8,142 bases of DNA from Campylobacteraceae bacterium (lineage in GTDB: Bacteria > Campylobacterota > Campylobacteria > Campylobacterales > Campylobacteraceae): the NCBI GenBank assembly GCA_031276365.1, contig JAISNG010000075.1, forward strand, positions 1-8,142, given 5' to 3'. Below the pieces are notes generated by a model that was given only the letters and a program-made list of their open reading frames with translations, did no database searches and was not told where the DNA came from. Positions within the stretch are counted from its first letter, which is position 1, and each line of letters begins with the position of its first letter. Positions 6,833-8,142 of the stretch are shown piece after piece. The position numbers and the translations under genes are program-made.

Positions 6833-7066
6833 TTATGCCAAATTGAACATGACACACAGCGATGATGTTGATATTCTCATTTGTGCAGCGATATCCTTTA
6901 GCCTCTTTTTGCCGTTTTTCTCAAGCCATATCAAGGCTTGGATATTGTTAATGGAGTATTTTTCACGCGAATATTTTTCGTCATATTTGATATCTATTTT
7001 TTCTATGATCTTATGAATATTGACATTTGTTGTTTGAAACGCTTCGGCAGCAGTTTTTCTATCCAC
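6833..7066 (-). pseudogene. MarR-family regulator, N-terminal part, truncated in HTH
   Basis: First gene of the macAB operon and presumably its former local repressor. It starts at GTG 7066, with GGAG 8 bases upstream. The 77 codons cover the N-terminal dimerisation helix (about 1-35) and the helix SINNIQALIWLEKNG typical of MarR helix 2. Then come KRLKDIAAQMRIS (first HTH helix) and STSSLCVMFN (recognition helix), after which TAA ends the protein. A normal MarR protein is about 140-150 residues. The winged beta-hairpin (usually with a DxRxxxxxLT-type pattern) is absent, and the C-terminal helix is found next in another frame. This fits an internal deletion of roughly 90 bases that also shifted the frame. 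The product should lack both the wing and the C-terminal half of the dimer interface, so DNA-binding activity is doubtful. The family call rests on pattern, without a search. Confidence 0.7.
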
Positions 7067-7089
7067 TTGACATTCTCCATTTAAAATGT

Positions 7090-7104
7090 TTATTTAAAAA
7101 ATAA
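7090..7104. repeat. AT palindrome in the regulator leader
   Basis: TTATTT (7090-7095) and AAATAA (7099-7104) are inverted around a 3-base spacer, 24 bases before the GTG of the regulator gene. It could be an operator half-site pair, but AT-only palindromes arise easily in such DNA. Confidence 0.3.
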
Positions 7105-7118
7105 TTTTTTGAAAAAAT

Positions 7119-7147
7119 ATTTTAACAAAAAAATGATTTAAACGCAA
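7119..7147 (-). promoter_or_regulatory. Predicted promoter of the marR-macAB operon
   Basis: On the minus strand TTGCGT (7147 to 7142) and TAAAAT (7124 to 7119) are separated by exactly 17 bases of T-rich DNA. Transcription would start near 7112, about 45 bases before the regulator GTG. The -35 match is only partial (TTG). It is the best placed promoter in the 141-base gap after lptB. Confidence 0.4.
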
Positions 7148-7157
7148 TAGGCTATTG
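7145..7157. promoter_or_regulatory. 13-bp palindrome, candidate MarR-type operator
   Basis: CAATAG (7145-7150) and CTATTG (7152-7157) are perfect inverted arms around a single G. It overlaps the predicted -35 box of the marR-macAB promoter, where a repressor would block polymerase. MarR proteins usually bind short palindromes of this size. Binding is inferred from position only. Confidence 0.4.
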
Positions 7158-7207
7158 TTGCAAACAGTTCTCTCATTTTTCTAAAAATCCAAACAGCAAT
7201 AAAAGCG

Positions 7208-7933
7208 TTAAAAAAACTTAAACCCTTCTCCAAGATAATACGTCCTAACTGCCTTGTTTTGCGCTACTTCGCCGCTTGTTCCGCTGGCAAGAAGCGAGCC
7301 GTCTTTTATCACATAAGCTCTGTCGCAAATAGCCAAAGTTTCACGCACATTGTGGTCGGTGATAAGAACGCCGATGTTTAGTTTTGTCAAATCCTTTACT
7401 ATATTTTGTATATCGTTTACGGCTATCGGGTCAACTCCTGCAAACGGTTCGTCCAAAAGCAAAAATTTGGGCATAATAGCAAGCGAGCGAGCTATTTCAC
7501 ATCGCCTGCGCTCTCCGCCGCTCAGACTTACGCCCTTTCTTTGGCGTATCGGCTGAATGTTTAAAAGGTCTAAAAGTTCATCAACTCTGTTTGCCTGCTC
7601 CTCTTTGGTTTTGCACGCTATTTCAGCTGCAAGGGTAAGATTTTCCTCTACGCTCAAATCCTTAAAAATGCTGGATTCTTGCGGCAGATAGCCGATGCCA
7701 AGTTTCGCCCGCTCATGAAGCGGTTTTTTTGATATTTTTATATCGTCAAGATATATATCGCCTTTTGTGGGCGGTATGAGTCCGCAAATCATATAAAACG
7801 TTGTCGTTTTTCCAGCGCCGTTTGGTCCCAAAAGCCCGACAATCTCGCCGCTTTTTATCTCAAGTGAGATGTCGTGGATTATTTGTGTTTTTTTGATGAT
7901 TTTGGCTAATTTATTTACAGATAATTTATGCAT
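7208..7933 (-). CDS. lptB: LPS export ABC transporter ATPase LptB
   Basis: Cytosolic ATPase of the LptB2FGC complex, which pulls lipopolysaccharide or lipooligosaccharide from the inner membrane and feeds the Lpt bridge. It has 241 residues, the normal length. Motifs are Walker A GPNGAGKT (36-43), Q-loop in YLPQESSIF (Q85), the signature LSGGERR (137-143) within the LptB-typical SLSGGERRRCEIARSL, and Walker B LLLDEP (158-163). DEPFAGVDPIAV distinguishes LptB from other ABC ATPases, and the switch His194 is in ITDHN. The C-terminus (RTYYLGEGFKF) is also typical. The ATG overlaps the end of tsaE by 8 bases, so the two are translationally coupled. In many proteobacteria rpoN follows lptB; here a 141-base gap and the marR-macAB operon follow instead. 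It is essential in most Gram-negative bacteria. Confidence 0.96.
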   Translation of the reverse strand: MHKLSVNKLAKIIKKTQIIHDISLEIKSGEIVGLLGPNGAGKTTTFYMICGLIPPTKGDIYLDDIKISKKPLHERAKLGIGYLPQESSIFKDLSVEENLTLAAEIACKTKEEQANRVDELLDLLNIQPIRQRKGVSLSGGERRRCEIARSLAIMPKFLLLDEPFAGVDPIAVNDIQNIVKDLTKLNIGVLITDHNVRETLAICDRAYVIKDGSLLASGTSGEVAQNKAVRTYYLGEGFKFF

Positions 7934-8142
7934 TATAAACCTTATATACTCTTTTATTTGGCGCCGATGCGCTTATCTCAACGACAATGTAACCGAATGC
8001 GTAACTTTTCAGCATTTTTTCAAGCTCCTCATCTCCCCATTCTATAAAGTGATATCCCTTTTGCTGTAGATTTTCAAAAAGCCCATTTTCCACCATACCG
8101 CGGCTTCCCTTTTGGTAAATGTCATAATGAAAAAAATCGTCC
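7926..8142 (-). CDS. tsaE: tRNA t6A-synthesis ATPase TsaE, C-terminal part
   Basis: TsaE is the P-loop ATPase that works with TsaB and TsaD to make N6-threonylcarbamoyladenosine at position 37 of ANN-decoding tRNAs. Only the last 71 codons are in the window; the Walker A half lies outside. The visible part begins with the family motif HYDIY (HxDxY type) near the edge. It continues with GLFENLQQKG and FIEWGDEELEKML, the conserved IEW plus acidic residue that helps bind nucleotide. A short beta strand and the end RVYKVYNA complete it. The stop TAA (7928-7926) overlaps the lptB start in ATGCATAA. This short protein (usually about 130-150 residues) lies next to lptB in known Campylobacter genomes, which supports the call. 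Confidence 0.85.
   Translation of the reverse strand, partial: DDFFHYDIYQKGSRGMVENGLFENLQQKGYHFIEWGDEELEKMLKSYAFGYIVVEISASAPNKRVYKVYNA

Overview
The window is a low-GC, gene-dense stretch of a Campylobacterota genome, most likely Campylobacter or a close relative. Three things point there: a XerH-type single-recombinase Xer protein, a tsaE-lptB pair with a strongly epsilonproteobacterial LptB, and promoters that rely on a TATAAT box in AT-rich DNA. This assignment is from recalled family features, not from a database search.

Plus strand, 1-2667: the nearly complete xerH gene, whose first codons lie just outside the window, is followed after 2 bases by a LysE/RhtB-family amino-acid exporter. 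A well-formed extended -10 promoter then starts a second unit. It encodes a 55-residue charged small protein and Bpt, the leucyltransferase of the N-degron pathway. A strong symmetrical hairpin at 2687-2711 ends this unit and also serves the converging minus-strand unit.

Minus strand, 3361 down to about 2712: a short lipoprotein gene with its own promoter and a perfect Shine-Dalgarno sequence stops at codon 116. Plausible coding sequence continues beyond the stop, first in the same frame and then in another, so the gene looks broken. The tail holds a perfect 14-bp inverted repeat and a direct repeat.

Minus strand, 7066 down to 3581: a MarR-family regulator, macA and macB form one operon with 22- and 9-base gaps. 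MacA (390 aa) and MacB (647 aa) are full length with intact ATPase motifs. They should form a tripartite efflux pump with a TolC-like outer-membrane protein that is not encoded here. The regulator is damaged: its first 77 codons end in the recognition helix, and the C-terminal dimerisation helix follows in another frame. About 30 residues of the DNA-binding wing are missing. A palindrome over the predicted -35 box may be its former operator.

Minus strand, 8142 down to 7208: the 3' end of tsaE (tRNA t6A modification) overlaps lptB (lipopolysaccharide-transport ATPase) by 8 bases. The gene often found after lptB, rpoN, is absent, and the marR-macAB cassette occupies that position.

I found no wholly new system. 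The most informative signals are the two broken genes (regulator and lipoprotein) and the repeat structure behind the lipoprotein. No tRNA, rRNA, CRISPR array or insertion sequence was seen.
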